Source: Geodermatophilus dictyosporus
GTDB lineage: Bacteria > Actinomycetota > Actinomycetes > Mycobacteriales > Geodermatophilaceae
Assembly (NCBI RefSeq): GCF_900115505.1
Contig: NZ_FOWQ01000010.1
Span: forward strand, 1-64,000
Reading direction: 5' to 3'
DNA length: 64,000 nucleotides
The position numbers and the translations under genes were made by a program. A model generated the notes under the pieces. It saw only the letters and a list, made by a program, of their open reading frames with translations. It was not told where the DNA came from and ran no database searches. Below are positions 8,139 through 17,084 of this stretch, piece by piece. Position 1 is the first letter of the stretch. Each line of letters begins with the position of its first letter.

Positions 8139-9530
8139 TCAGACCGCGACCCGGTCGCTCGGACGGCGACGGGCGGTGCGGACGGTCCGCGCGGCCGAGC
8201 GGGCCAGCCGGATCGGGCCGGTGTCCCAGATGCTGCCGGGCTCCTCGACCGGCGGCGCCGGCTGCGACGTCGCCGGACGGGCCGGCGCCGTCGCCTCGAC
8301 CCGCGCGGCGGCGAGGGCGGCCTGCTGCCGCGCGACGATGACCGCCTTCTGCCGGTCGAGGCGCTCCTGCTCAGCCATCACGAGCAGCTCCTCCTTGGCC
8401 TCGGCCACAGTGCGCCGCGACTGCTGCTGCATCTCCTCAATGTCGACGTCGCCGGAGTCGCGCAGCGCCGCGAGCTGGTCGTAGGCGGTGGGCGGGCCGA
8501 AGTTCAGCAGCACCTTCATGAGCACCGGCAGGATCTCCACGCACATGAACAGCAGCGAGAGCATGAACTTCGCCGCGGCCAGGGTGGCGTTGCGGTCGCT
8601 GAGCCGGTCGAGCGCCTCCAGCCGCAGCAGGATGCCGCCGGAGCCCTCGTTGGTGGCGTCGAAGGCGGCCTGCAGCCGGTCGAGCTCGGCCGTCAGCCGG
8701 GCCAGCTCGGCGGAGTCGGTGGCCAGCGCGGCGGCGGCGAGGTCGGCGCTGCGCGACTCGGCGCCGTCGGCGGAGTCGAGGGCGGCGTCCAGCTCGCCGC
8801 GGGCGCTGGCGACGACGGCGGCCTGGGCGTCGGCGGCGGCGCGGGCCTGGACGTAGGCCTCGCCGGTGCCGGCGTCGCCGGTGCCACAGGTGCCGTCGAG
8901 CTCGCACTGGGCGCGGGCCTCGAGGTCGCGCTGGGTGGCCAGCGCGGCGTCGTAGGCGGCCTGCCTGGCGGTGACGTCGGCCTGGACGGCGATCAGCGCG
9001 GGGTCGGACTGCCCGCCGGTGGCCACGACGTCCTGCTCGCGCGTGACCTTCTCCTGCAGCTCGTCGAGGCCCGCGAAACGCGCGTCGGACTCCAGCGACT
9101 GCCGGTAGGCGTCGGCGGCCTCGGCCTGCATGACGGTGATCTCGGCGTCGATCTCCTTGTGGAACACCTGCAGCGTCAGCGGGGTGGCGACGACGACGCC
9201 GAGGATCAGCGCCAGCCCCACGCGCGGGACGGCGAGGGCGAGGTTCCGCTTGAGCGAGGCGTCGTGCGCCATGCCGACGAGCAGCATCCGGTCGAGGTTG
9301 ACCACGACGGCGCCCCAGCCGAGGCCGAGCACCAGCGCGAACGGCCACCACACGCCGAGGGCCATGTGCAGCGCGAACGCCGCCGAGGCGACGGCGAGGC
9401 CGCCGGTACTGAGCAGGACGCCACCGAGGGCGGCGAACTTCGGCCGCGCGCCCGGCGCCGCCTCGAGCAGGTCGGGCCGCGCGCCACCGAGGACCGCGAG
9501 GCGGTCCTGCAGCCGTCGTCGTCCAGCCAT
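8139..9530 (-). CDS. DUF4407 membrane protein with periplasmic coiled coil (paralogue 1)
   Basis: A 463-residue protein starting MAGRRRLQDRLAVLGG. Transmembrane helices lie at about 38-90 (GGVLLSTGGLAVASAAFALHM then FALVLGLGWGAVVVNLDR) and about 110-130 (VGLALILGVVVATPLTL). A coiled-coil region of about 190 residues with CELDGTCG follows, then a C-terminal helix (LSLLFMCVEILPVLMKVLL) and a charged cytoplasmic tail. NLDR after the second helix is a DUF4407 hallmark. Function unknown. Two further copies occur at 14.8 and 18.7 kb. Confidence 0.87.
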   Translation of the reverse strand: MAGRRRLQDRLAVLGGARPDLLEAAPGARPKFAALGGVLLSTGGLAVASAAFALHMALGVWWPFALVLGLGWGAVVVNLDRMLLVGMAHDASLKRNLALAVPRVGLALILGVVVATPLTLQVFHKEIDAEITVMQAEAADAYRQSLESDARFAGLDELQEKVTREQDVVATGGQSDPALIAVQADVTARQAAYDAALATQRDLEARAQCELDGTCGTGDAGTGEAYVQARAAADAQAAVVASARGELDAALDSADGAESRSADLAAAALATDSAELARLTAELDRLQAAFDATNEGSGGILLRLEALDRLSDRNATLAAAKFMLSLLFMCVEILPVLMKVLLNFGPPTAYDQLAALRDSGDVDIEEMQQQSRRTVAEAKEELLVMAEQERLDRQKAVIVARQQAALAAARVEATAPARPATSQPAPPVEEPGSIWDTGPIRLARSAARTVRTARRRPSDRVAV

Positions 9531-9686
9531 GCGAGAGCCACTCCCCCGAACGACGGGGGTCTGACCGCCGCTCCCCTGGCTCATCGGCAGTCCCGATCGT
9601 GGTCGGGACCCCTCCGCCGTCGCGCTCGTCACACCCGTCCCACGCCTCGGCTTGACCGTGGCCCGGCCGCGCGGTCGGCTGGCGCC

Positions 9687-10103
9687 ATGACCGAGCAGCA
9701 GGCCGACGGCTGGCACCAGCCGCTGCGGCACGTCCGGGCCGACGAGCTCACCGGGGACACCGGCCAGACCAGCGGCATGGACCGGCGGGAGGCGATCTCG
9801 GCGAAGACGGTCGGTTCCCAGCGGGTGTGGATGGGACAGACGCACGTGGCGCCGCGGACGTCGTCCGGCGACCACCACCACGGCGACTCCGAGACCGCCA
9901 TCCACGTGCTGCGCGGCCACCCGGTGTTCGTCTTCGCGCAGGACGGTGAGGAGGTGCGGCTGGCCACCGGGCCGGGCGACTACGTCTTCGTGCCGCCGTA
10001 CACCCCGCACCGCGAGGAGAACCCGACCGACGAGGAGGCCGTGGTCGTGATCGCCCGCAGCAGCCAGGAGGCGATCGTGGTCAACCTGCCCGGGCTGACC
10101 TGA
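9687..10103 (+). CDS. Cupin-domain protein
   Basis: A 138-residue protein with a single double-stranded beta-helix cupin. Motif 1 is seen as SSGDHHHGDSETAIHVLRG, with His residues and Glu as metal ligands; motif 2 is GDYVFVPPYTPHREEN. Such single cupins bind a metal and act as dioxygenases, isomerases or sugar-binding proteins, so the reaction is undefined. It is divergent from the DUF4407 gene, with 156 bp between them that contain a 7-bp inverted repeat at 9590-9609. Confidence 0.85.
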   Translation: MTEQQADGWHQPLRHVRADELTGDTGQTSGMDRREAISAKTVGSQRVWMGQTHVAPRTSSGDHHHGDSETAIHVLRGHPVFVFAQDGEEVRLATGPGDYVFVPPYTPHREENPTDEEAVVVIARSSQEAIVVNLPGLT

Positions 10104-10239
10104 CCGCGCACGGTCACCACAGCCGTCACGCTCCGGAACCGTCCGTCTCCGCTCTGGCGTGTCCTTAGTTCTGCTGTCTAACCTCCCCCAACCGGTCCTG
10201 ACCGGGACCGTAACCGACAGCAGATCGAGGGAGATCTGG

Positions 10240-11100
10240 ATGCGGAAGACCGTGACCACGGTGGCGCTGACATCGGCGCTGGTGCTCGCCGGGGGGACCG
10301 CCGCACAGGCGATCACGGGCAACTTCACCGACGACCACGAGCACGAGTACGTGGGCCTCGCCGTCTTCTACGACGCCGACGGCAACGTGTCCCACCGCTG
10401 CTCCGGCAGCCTGCTCACCGACCGGGTGTTCGTGACCGCCGGGCACTGCGTGACCCTGGACGACGAGGGCACCGTGGCCACCAGCGCGCGCGTGTACTTC
10501 GAGCAGGACGTCCAGGCCGACGTGCCGGACTACCCGGAGTCCGGCGGGGTCGAGTCGCACACCATCTACTCGTACGGCTACACCGGCCTCGACGAGATCC
10601 CGGAGAGCAGGGACGCCGGGCTGATGCTGCTCGACGACCCGGTGCAGAGCGTGTACCCGGAGATCGACGAGTACGCGAAGCTGGCCACCGAGGGCGCGCT
10701 CGACCGGTACAAGGCGGCCCACCCGGGCAACTCGGCCACGACGACGATCTCCGGGTACGGCGTGCAGGAGAGCAACGGCAGCCAGACCAAGCGGGTCGCC
10801 TACCGCGAGCGGCTGACCGCCGAGAGCTTCATCATCGGGCTCAACGGCACCAACGCCGGCGGCTACAACGTCAAGCTGTCGACCAACCCGGGCAACGGCC
10901 AGGGGGGCACCTGCTTCGGCGACTCCGGCGGCCCGATCCTCATCGGCGACACGGTGACCGCGGTCAACTCGTTCGTGATGAACGGCGCCTGCGCCGGCAC
11001 CGGGTTCGCCTATCGGGTCGACACGGCCGACGTGCTCGCCTGGATCGCCGAGACGGCCGGCAGCGAGGCGGGCGAGATCCAGTACGACACCGTCGCCTGA
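10240..11100 (+). CDS. Secreted trypsin-like serine protease
   Basis: A 286-residue protein. The ATG at 10240 follows CGAGGGAG and opens a clean signal peptide (MRKTVTTVALTSALVLAGG, cleavage near AQA). The chymotrypsin-fold triad is complete: TAGHC (His), RDAGLMLLDD (Asp) and GDSGGP (Ser). It is expected to be released by Sec export and act outside the cell. Family known as S1; substrate unknown. No inhibitor or chaperone gene is adjacent. It ends just before a strong shared terminator. Confidence 0.92.
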   Translation: MRKTVTTVALTSALVLAGGTAAQAITGNFTDDHEHEYVGLAVFYDADGNVSHRCSGSLLTDRVFVTAGHCVTLDDEGTVATSARVYFEQDVQADVPDYPESGGVESHTIYSYGYTGLDEIPESRDAGLMLLDDPVQSVYPEIDEYAKLATEGALDRYKAAHPGNSATTTISGYGVQESNGSQTKRVAYRERLTAESFIIGLNGTNAGGYNVKLSTNPGNGQGGTCFGDSGGPILIGDTVTAVNSFVMNGACAGTGFAYRVDTADVLAWIAETAGSEAGEIQYDTVA

Positions 11101-11111
11101 CGGTCCCGACC

Positions 11112-11156
11112 GGAGGCCGTCCCGCCGTGGCTCGTTGCCGCGGCGGGGCGGCCTCC
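11112..11156. terminator. Strong bidirectional stem-loop terminator
   Basis: GGAGGCCGTCCCGCCG at 11112-11127 pairs with CGGCGGGGCGGCCTCC at 11141-11156. This is a 16-bp stem with a single wobble pair and a 13-base loop. It sits between convergent genes (the protease and the antitoxin at 11194), so it can serve both. Confidence 0.75.
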
Positions 11157-11193
11157 GTCACGTCGTCCTCCGTTGCGAGGGGCGACGGCCCCG

Positions 11194-11424
11194 TCACAGG
11201 TGGCCGCGGAATCCGAGGATCTCCTCGGCAATCAGCTTGGTCCCGGTCGTCCCGACGCGGTGCTCGACCCGGTCCCAGAGGTCCTCAGGGGCCGGCCGCC
11301 GGACCACCTCGATCAGCTGTGCGCGCACGTACTGCTCCAGCGACTGCCCCGCACGGGCGGCTCGCACGGCCAGCTCGTCACGCGTCTCGTCCGGCACGTC
11401 GTGGATCGTCAACGGCACGGGCAC
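11194..11424 (-). CDS. FitA/VapB-like antitoxin without an adjacent cognate toxin
   Basis: A 76-residue protein. The N-terminus (PLTIHDVPDETRDELAVRAARAGQSLEQYVRAQLIEV) is the FitA-like ribbon-helix-helix of VapB antitoxins, normally followed by a PIN toxin on the same strand. Downstream there is only a terminator, so its toxin is missing. It lies 18 bp after the DUF5615 toxin-like gene and may have been captured into that operon or be the remnant of a second pair. Confidence 0.72.
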   Translation of the reverse strand: MPVPLTIHDVPDETRDELAVRAARAGQSLEQYVRAQLIEVVRRPAPEDLWDRVEHRVGTTGTKLIAEEILGFRGHL

Positions 11425-11442
11425 ACGTGCAGGGTGCGCTGC

Positions 11443-11787
11443 TCACAGCCACTCGACGACCCCTCGGCGCGCCTCGTCACCTCCAGCCCGCGCGTCGAGC
11501 CAGGCCTGCAGCGCCGCCAGGAGTCGCGGCAGACCGCTCGGGGCGCGTGACCACCGACGGCCGTTGACCAGCAGCAGGCCGGCGTGCGCGTCGAGATCCA
11601 AGGGTGCGTAGTCGCGGACGTTCTCGGTGACGACGATGCGTCCGGTCTCCTGGGCCGAGCGCGCCACCTCGACGTCCTCCCGGCCGACGAGGTCCGGCAG
11701 CTCGACGACGGCGACGACGTCGTGCCCCGCGGCGCGCAGCTGCTCGGCGAGCCTCCTCGGGTACATCTCGTCGAGCAGCAGCCTCAC
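11443..11787 (-). CDS. DUF5615 PIN-like toxin candidate
   Basis: A 114-residue protein beginning MRLLLDEMYPRRLAEQLRAAGHDV. The LLLDE start, VVAVVELPDLVGREDVEVARSA and IVVTENVRDYAPLD are the marks of DUF5615 (Mut7-C-like PIN-fold) proteins, with acidic residues placed for metal binding. Such proteins are regarded as VapC-like RNase toxins. The start overlaps the stop of the upstream antitoxin-like gene by 4 bp, supporting a toxin-antitoxin pair. Confidence 0.82.
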   Translation of the reverse strand: MRLLLDEMYPRRLAEQLRAAGHDVVAVVELPDLVGREDVEVARSAQETGRIVVTENVRDYAPLDLDAHAGLLLVNGRRWSRAPSGLPRLLAALQAWLDARAGGDEARRGVVEWL

Positions 11788-12218
11788 CGGCCGGGACCGG
11801 CCAGGACCTCCTGCTGGCGGCGCCAGGCCGCCTCCGCCTCCTCCACCGCCTGCTCGTTCGCGGTGATCCGCGCGTCGATCTCGTCCCGGTGGTCGGCGTA
11901 GTAGGCGACGGCAGCAGCCACCTGTGCCGGGGACAGCGACATCGTCTCGGCGACCGTGGCCACGACGTCCGCAGGCCGTTCCTCCTGGACGGCCCGGAGC
12001 GTGCGGATCACCTCGTCGACGTCCGGCCCCTCGATCAGGCCGGCCCGCCGGCCGCTCGCTCCGTCCCGGAACGTGATCCCCGGGTGGGCCTCGCGGCGCA
12101 GCGCCTCATCCAGCAGCCGTTCGATGGTCGACGACACCGAGACACCCCGTCGCCCGGCCAGGTCGGCAAGGCGGCGCAGGACGTCGTCGGACAGCCGCAC
12201 GGACCTCGGGCTACTCAT
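11784..12218 (-). CDS. Antitoxin-like DNA-binding protein partner of DUF5615 protein
   Basis: A 144-residue protein beginning MSSPRSVRLSDDVLRRLADLAGRRGVSVSSTIERLLDEALRRE when read from 12218. That stretch is a ribbon-helix-helix. The middle resembles a DUF433-like helical segment (ETMSLSPAQVAAAVAYYADHRDEIDARI), a common partner of DUF5615 toxins. The tail is a charged helix. It is likely a DNA-binding autorepressor and toxin neutraliser. It overlaps the toxin by 4 bp. Confidence 0.8.
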   Translation of the reverse strand: MSSPRSVRLSDDVLRRLADLAGRRGVSVSSTIERLLDEALRREAHPGITFRDGASGRRAGLIEGPDVDEVIRTLRAVQEERPADVVATVAETMSLSPAQVAAAVAYYADHRDEIDARITANEQAVEEAEAAWRRQQEVLAGPGR

Positions 12219-12400
12219 GAATACATCGTAGTCATCCTGGGAGCGGTGTCCGTTCTGGCGCGCCACGGAGTCCCGTCGTCCGCCAGGGAGGCGAGTGGCC
12301 GCACCAGCACCACGGGTCCCTCGTCGGCGCGCCGGAACATCGCCGTCCGCCTCCACCAGCCAGCCTCCCGGGGACATCCGTCCGTCCGTGGGAGACACCC

Positions 12401-13612
12401 GTGCCCGACACCGCCGCTGCACGCGAGCTGTTCAACCGCTCGCGGGCCCCCGAGATCGCTGCGTCCGTCGACGACCGGCTGGTCCGTGAGCCCTGCCGGT
12501 CCGACCGCTTCGCCCAGTTCGGGGACGCCGACACCGTGCTGCTCGTTGCCGGCGACCAGGAGGAGCGGGCCGTCGAACTGGCGCTGGCGTACGGCGTGGC
12601 CTGGGCCGACGGGCGCCGCCTGCTCCTGGCACTGCCGGAGCGGTTCCGCACCGCCACCGCCCAGCGCATCCCGTGGCTGCGCTCCGCCGCCCGCCCGACG
12701 CTGTGGCTGCACGACGGCCGGCGCGCCGTCCCGGCACCCGAGCGCAGCCGCGAGGACACCGTCGCGGCCGTGACCGCCTCCCTCGGCGGGTCGACACCCG
12801 AGGACGAGTTCCGGCGGGCGGCCACCGCGCTGCACCTACGCGAGAGGAGCGACTGGGTCACCGAGCTGGTGGACCTGGCCACGCGCGACGACCGCCTCGA
12901 CCCAGCGCACACCCAGTCGGAGCGGTCCTGGCACCACCGCGGCCAGCGGGTGCTCTCGGTCGTGCGCACCAGTGGCGGCGTCCGCGTCCGGGCGGGCATC
13001 CACCACTCCGCCGACCCTGAACGGAACACCTGGGCGGTGGACGGTCCGCTGTCGGCGGCCGAGCTCGGGGGGATCCGCGAGGTGGTGGACGCCGCGATCG
13101 CCTCGCGCTCGAGCGGGGACGACCCGGCCGTCCGGCGCGACGACGAGCACCTGCTGCAGGCCGTGCTGCGCCGCTCCCCCGCGGTGGTCGGCATCGAGCA
13201 GCAGGCGATGCGAGAGGTCCCGGCCTGGCGGCCGACGGACACCACCCGCGGGTGGGCGCGCGGGTACGTGGACCTGGTCGGCCTCGACGGCAACGGGGAC
13301 GTGCTGGTCACCGAGACGAAGCTGGAGAAGAACGCCGACCCGCTCTTCCTGCTGCAGGGACTCGACTACCTGGTCTGGGCGCAGGCCTACCGATCCGCGC
13401 TCACCGGCCGGCTGGGCGCGGCCGACGGCGCCCGGATCCGCCTGGCGCTGGTGGTGGGGGCCCGCTCGGACGGCGCTCCGCACCTGCCCGCGTACACGCG
13501 CGCGCTGGCCGCCGCCCTGGACGACGACGTCCCGTGGACCGCCCGGGTGGTGCGCGGCTGGGCCGAGCCCGACCCGCGCCCGGTCGGCGAACCGCTCGAC
13601 CTCCTCCCCTGA
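12401..13612 (+). CDS. PD-(D/E)XK nuclease-like protein
   Basis: A 403-residue protein starting at GTG (VPDTAAARELFNRSRAP). The N-terminal half is helical and unrecognised. Near residues 290-310 the sequence GYVDLVGLDGNGDVLVTETK fits the PD-(D/E)XK core, with Asp, a beta-turn and E-T-K, followed by a helical QGLDYLVWAQAYR segment like the usual Q-containing motif helix. Nuclease activity is therefore plausible but not shown. It is followed 28 bp later by a DUF6308-like helix-hairpin-helix gene on the same strand, which suggests a two-gene DNA-processing unit. Confidence 0.7.
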   Translation: MPDTAAARELFNRSRAPEIAASVDDRLVREPCRSDRFAQFGDADTVLLVAGDQEERAVELALAYGVAWADGRRLLLALPERFRTATAQRIPWLRSAARPTLWLHDGRRAVPAPERSREDTVAAVTASLGGSTPEDEFRRAATALHLRERSDWVTELVDLATRDDRLDPAHTQSERSWHHRGQRVLSVVRTSGGVRVRAGIHHSADPERNTWAVDGPLSAAELGGIREVVDAAIASRSSGDDPAVRRDDEHLLQAVLRRSPAVVGIEQQAMREVPAWRPTDTTRGWARGYVDLVGLDGNGDVLVTETKLEKNADPLFLLQGLDYLVWAQAYRSALTGRLGAADGARIRLALVVGARSDGAPHLPAYTRALAAALDDDVPWTARVVRGWAEPDPRPVGEPLDLLP

Positions 13613-13640
13613 CGACCCACCACACCGATCCGGAGTCCCC

Positions 13641-14306
13641 GTGAGCTACCGCCTGCCCGAGGCCCTGCAGACCGACGACGACACCCGCGCCCTCGCCTTC
13701 CTGCGCGAGTACTACGGCCGGGACGGGGGCTCGGCCTACACCGGGTCCTACTTCGACGGCTGGGGTGGGCAGCAGGACCCCGACCGCTTCACGGCCGAGG
13801 ACGTCGTCGCCGTCACCTTCCTGTCCGTGGTCGTCCCGCCGATGGCCGCCCACCGCCTGCTGCACACGGAGGCGGAGCGGTTCTGCCGGCTGCTCCGCGA
13901 CATCGGCCCGGACCGCGACTTCGCGCAGGAGGCCGAGCCGGTGCACCGCGACTGGCCGGGCTGGCGGCTCGAGACCGCCCTCCGGGAGCTCTCCGGGGTC
14001 GGGCGGACCATCGCGACCAAGCTCTGCGCGCGCAAGCGGCCCGGGCTGCTGCCGATCTACGACTCCGTCGTCGGCGAGGTGACCAGCGCGCAGTCGTGGC
14101 AGTGGGAGCCGCTGCGGCAGGTACTGCGGGCGGACGACGGAGCGCTGCAGACCCGGCTGCTCGGACTGCGCGACGCCGCGGGGTTGGACGCGTCGGTGTC
14201 CGCCCTGCGGGTCTACGACGTCATCGCCTGGATGGAGGGCAAGAAGAGGGGCGTTCAGCCGACCGACCCCGACGACCAGCTGGGTGCCGCGGTTACCGGA
14301 TCGTGA
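13641..14306 (+). CDS. DUF6308-like protein with helix-hairpin-helix core
   Basis: A 221-residue protein with GTG start. The segment LRELSGVGRTIATKLCARKRPGLLPIYDSVV resembles the helix-hairpin-helix and following region of base-excision glycosylases. The C-terminus (SALRVYDVIAWMEGKKRG) recurs in the gene at 55649 (RLRLHDVLVWLAGSLRM), so the two are probably paralogues of the DUF6308 type (name from memory). No obvious catalytic Asp or Lys can be assigned. It is downstream of a PD-(D/E)XK-like gene and probably cotranscribed. Confidence 0.72.
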   Translation: MSYRLPEALQTDDDTRALAFLREYYGRDGGSAYTGSYFDGWGGQQDPDRFTAEDVVAVTFLSVVVPPMAAHRLLHTEAERFCRLLRDIGPDRDFAQEAEPVHRDWPGWRLETALRELSGVGRTIATKLCARKRPGLLPIYDSVVGEVTSAQSWQWEPLRQVLRADDGALQTRLLGLRDAAGLDASVSALRVYDVIAWMEGKKRGVQPTDPDDQLGAAVTGS

Positions 14307-14318
14307 GGCCCCGCGGCG

Positions 14319-14681
14319 TCACACGACCTCCCAGGTGTATGACGCGGACACCGCGTCGGTGATCACGACTCGGATGGCCATCGGTTCGTCGTCCTCCGTG
14401 CGTCCGGCGCACAGGTACTGCGCGCCGGCGACGACGTGCATCTGCTGGGTGCAGGAGACCTCGGCGGCGACGCCGAAGGTGTCCTCGAACTGCGAGGCGA
14501 TGTCCCTCTCGGCACGGTCTGGGTCCAGCACCGAGGGGACACCGAAGGCCTGGTCGGCATAGGTCGCGATGCCCTGGACCGGATGCGCGCACGCCGCCGC
14601 GCCGAGGGACAGCCCCAAGCCGATGACGACGAGCCTCCGGCACCGCGCCGGAGACCTCACGCCGGCTCGCTTCTCGACCAT
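14319..14681 (-). CDS. DUF4333-like small lipoprotein
   Basis: A 120-residue protein. The N-terminal signal LVVIGLGLSLGAAAC is a lipobox with the lipidated Cys near residue 31. The mature part (LDPDRAERDIASQFEDTFG, VSCTQQMHVVAGAQYLCAG, TDAVSASYTWEV) follows the DUF4333 pattern, with two Cys that probably form a disulfide. It should be anchored outside the cell. Role unknown. It converges with the DUF6308-like gene with a 12-bp gap. Confidence 0.8.
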   Translation of the reverse strand: MVEKRAGVRSPARCRRLVVIGLGLSLGAAACAHPVQGIATYADQAFGVPSVLDPDRAERDIASQFEDTFGVAAEVSCTQQMHVVAGAQYLCAGRTEDDEPMAIRVVITDAVSASYTWEVV

Positions 14682-14835
14682 GGATGAACGCACGGGCTCC
14701 CGCTCCTGAGTCGGACAGTCGACCGTGGATACAACGCCGTCGGCCGGATCGCGCTGCGGCACGCCATCGGCTCGGTCCGGTCCGACCTGCGACAGAGGAA
14801 GCGCATCTTCACAGCCACCCGGTCAGCGCGGACGT

Positions 14836-16200
14836 CTACAGGCGCTTGACGAAGTCCGTCTCGTGGCCGTTGACCCGGCGGGTGCCGGCGAGCTGCTCCT
14901 TGCGCCAGCGCTCGACGCCGTGACGGGTCACCTCGAGCTGTGCATCGAGCACCATCCCGGTCGCTCGTGACTCGGCCTCCAGCGTGCGCGCCGCCCGGGC
15001 CTCGGCCGCGGCGAGCCCCGACCGCGCCAGCACCTCGGCTTCCTCGTACTCGGCCTGCATCCGCAGCCGGACCCGCTCCTCGACCTTCTCCTCCTCCAGC
15101 GCGAGCAGCCGCTCGTAGAGGGACGGCGGAGCCAGCGCCAGCATCGTCTTGAAGATGATCGGCAGGCACTCGATCGCCGTCATGAAGGCGAACAGCAGCC
15201 AGTGCGCCGTCGCCAGCGTCGGGTTGTCCTCACCCATGCGGCCGAGCGCCGTCAGCCGGGCGAGGATGCCGTCGCTGGTACCGACCGCCGCCTCGTGCGC
15301 GGCGACCTCGGCGTCCCGGGCCTCCTGGGTGCCGGCGACCAGGGTCTCCAGCCGGTCGAGCTCGGTCTGCTGGGTGGCGGTGTTCTGCGCCTCCTCGGCG
15401 ACCAGTTGCTCGAGCGTCCGCGCCTCGAGCGCCTCCAGCTGCTGCGCCAGGTCGTCCCGCTCGGCGCGCAGGCGGTCGCGATCGGCGCGCCGGGCGTCGG
15501 TGGCCGGCCCGAAGCCCGGGTCACCCGTCCCGCCGGACCCGTCGATCTCGGCGTTGTAGGCGGCCTCGGCGGTGTTGTAGCGCGCATCGACGTCGTCCAG
15601 GCGCTGCCGCAGGTCGGCGACGGCGGGGTCCTCGTCGACGTCGGCCTGCGTGACGCCATCGGCGATGTCGGCCTCCAGCACGGCGATCTGCTCGCGCAGC
15701 GCCGGCAGCTCGGCGTAGCGGCTGTCCTCGGCGAGCTGCCGGGTGAAGGCGTCCTCCTGCTCGGCGGCCATCTCCCGCACCTCGGTGCCGATCTCGGCGC
15801 TGAAGACGGCCAGCGTCAGCGGCGTCGAGACGACGGCGCCGATGAGGACGGCGAGCAGCACGCGCGGCGTCGCCATGGCCAGGGTGCCGGCCTTGCTCTT
15901 CAGCCGCGGCGAGGAGACGACGAGCCAGCGGTCGAGGTTGAGGATGACCAGGCCCCACACCAGGCCGCCGGCGATCGCGACCGGCCACCACAGGTGCAGC
16001 GCCAGGTGGAGCGCGTAGCTCGCCGACACCACCGCCAGCCCCGCGGTGGAGACGAGGACGGCGCCCATCGCGACCTGCTTGCCGCGCTCCTTGGGCGCCT
16101 CGCGCAGCACCTCGCGGTTGGCGCCGGCGACGGTGAGCAGTTGCTCGGTGACGACGGCGCGGCTGACCAGGCGGCGGGCCGCCGCCTTCCAGGAGCTCAC
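14836..16200 (-). CDS. DUF4407 membrane protein with coiled coil (paralogue 2)
   Basis: A 454-residue protein starting at GTG 16200. It overlaps the stop of the upstream gene by 4 bp, giving an operon. Transmembrane helices are at about 44-95 (VLVSTAGLAVVSASYALHL, VAIAGGLVWGLVILNLDRW) and about 118-138. A long Ala/Glu/Gln coiled coil follows, then a helix in LLFAFMTAIECLPIIFKTML. The C-terminal tail (YERLLALEEEKVEERVRLRMQ) is nearly identical in the truncated copy at 18745-19272. Function unknown; a tethered envelope or scaffold role is inference. Confidence 0.87.
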   Translation of the reverse strand: MSSWKAAARRLVSRAVVTEQLLTVAGANREVLREAPKERGKQVAMGAVLVSTAGLAVVSASYALHLALHLWWPVAIAGGLVWGLVILNLDRWLVVSSPRLKSKAGTLAMATPRVLLAVLIGAVVSTPLTLAVFSAEIGTEVREMAAEQEDAFTRQLAEDSRYAELPALREQIAVLEADIADGVTQADVDEDPAVADLRQRLDDVDARYNTAEAAYNAEIDGSGGTGDPGFGPATDARRADRDRLRAERDDLAQQLEALEARTLEQLVAEEAQNTATQQTELDRLETLVAGTQEARDAEVAAHEAAVGTSDGILARLTALGRMGEDNPTLATAHWLLFAFMTAIECLPIIFKTMLALAPPSLYERLLALEEEKVEERVRLRMQAEYEEAEVLARSGLAAAEARAARTLEAESRATGMVLDAQLEVTRHGVERWRKEQLAGTRRVNGHETDFVKRL

Positions 16201-17084
16201 TTGGGGTCCTTCCGGCCGGCGCTGCGGCGCAGGCTGTCGACGAGGGAGGAGGGCACGCCCACGACGCGGGGCGAGGTCTCGAGCCGCGGGCGCAGCGCCT
16301 CCTGGGTGGCCAGGAAGTCGTCGAGCCGCCGGGTGACCGACGACGGGGCGCCGACGGTCGCCGCGACGTCGCAGTGCAGGGACACCGGCGGCGGCGCGCT
16401 CACGGTCGGCAGGTCGAGCTGCGGCACGGTGACGGCGGCGACCACCGGCGTGGCCGCGGGCGTCGTGGTGAACCGGTTGCGGCCGGCGACGTCGATGCGC
16501 CGGCTGGTGTCGATCCGGACCGTCGCCTCGCCGCACGGCGGGTGGCCGCCGCGGCCGTCGACGACGACGTCGAGCGCGTGCTCGAAGCACCAGGTGACCA
16601 GCACGCGCGACCCGGGCCGGACGATCGTGTGGCTCACCGACAGCGCGCGCAGCACGGGCACCTGGCCGTCGTGCGGGCCGCCGTCCGCGGGGACGCCGTG
16701 CCGGCAGGCGACGGACCGCGACTCGCCGTCCGCCGTGCCGGACGCGCGTCGCTGGGCGTCCTCCTCGCGCCAGTCGCGGATCCAACGGTCGGTCCACGGG
16801 AGGGAGGAGTCCGGTCGCCGCGCTCCCCCACCGCTGCTCGCGCGGCGCACCGGACCGCCGCCGGTCCACCGCCACGCCCGCGCGCGCAGCCAGGCGAGCA
16901 GCAGGAGGAGGAAGAAGGACCAGAGGAAGGCCTCGGCGAGGTCCTTGAGGAAGCCGGCGACGCGGTCGGGCTGGAGGGAGCCGCTCCACTCGGTGTTGCC
17001 ATCCAGCGCGACGAAGCCGGCGAGCAGCAGGACGACCGCCCAGCCGACGACGAGCGGATCCCGGTGCAGCGGTTCCCGGAACAC
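16197..17084 (-). CDS. Hypothetical membrane protein cotranscribed with DUF4407 gene
   Basis: A 295-residue protein read from GTG 17084, which follows a GGGGGAG ribosome-binding site. An upstream start at 17195 lacks such a site. Two transmembrane helices lie at about 12-32 (LVVGWAVVLLLAGFVALDG) and 48-70 (FLWSFFLLLLLAWLR). The remainder is soluble with several Cys/His (VACRHG, VTWCFEHALD, HPPCGEATV, SLHCDV) but no motif I recognise. The gene order and overlap with DUF4407 paralogue 2 suggest that the two membrane proteins act together. Confidence 0.75.
   Translation of the reverse strand: MFREPLHRDPLVVGWAVVLLLAGFVALDGNTEWSGSLQPDRVAGFLKDLAEAFLWSFFLLLLLAWLRARAWRWTGGGPVRRASSGGGARRPDSSLPWTDRWIRDWREEDAQRRASGTADGESRSVACRHGVPADGGPHDGQVPVLRALSVSHTIVRPGSRVLVTWCFEHALDVVVDGRGGHPPCGEATVRIDTSRRIDVAGRNRFTTTPAATPVVAAVTVPQLDLPTVSAPPPVSLHCDVAATVGAPSSVTRRLDDFLATQEALRPRLETSPRVVGVPSSLVDSLRRSAGRKDPK

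Noticed and set aside
9543-9609. Inverted repeats upstream of the cupin gene as regulatory sites
   Set aside because: Stems of 6-7 bp are common by chance in DNA this GC-rich; no supporting context.
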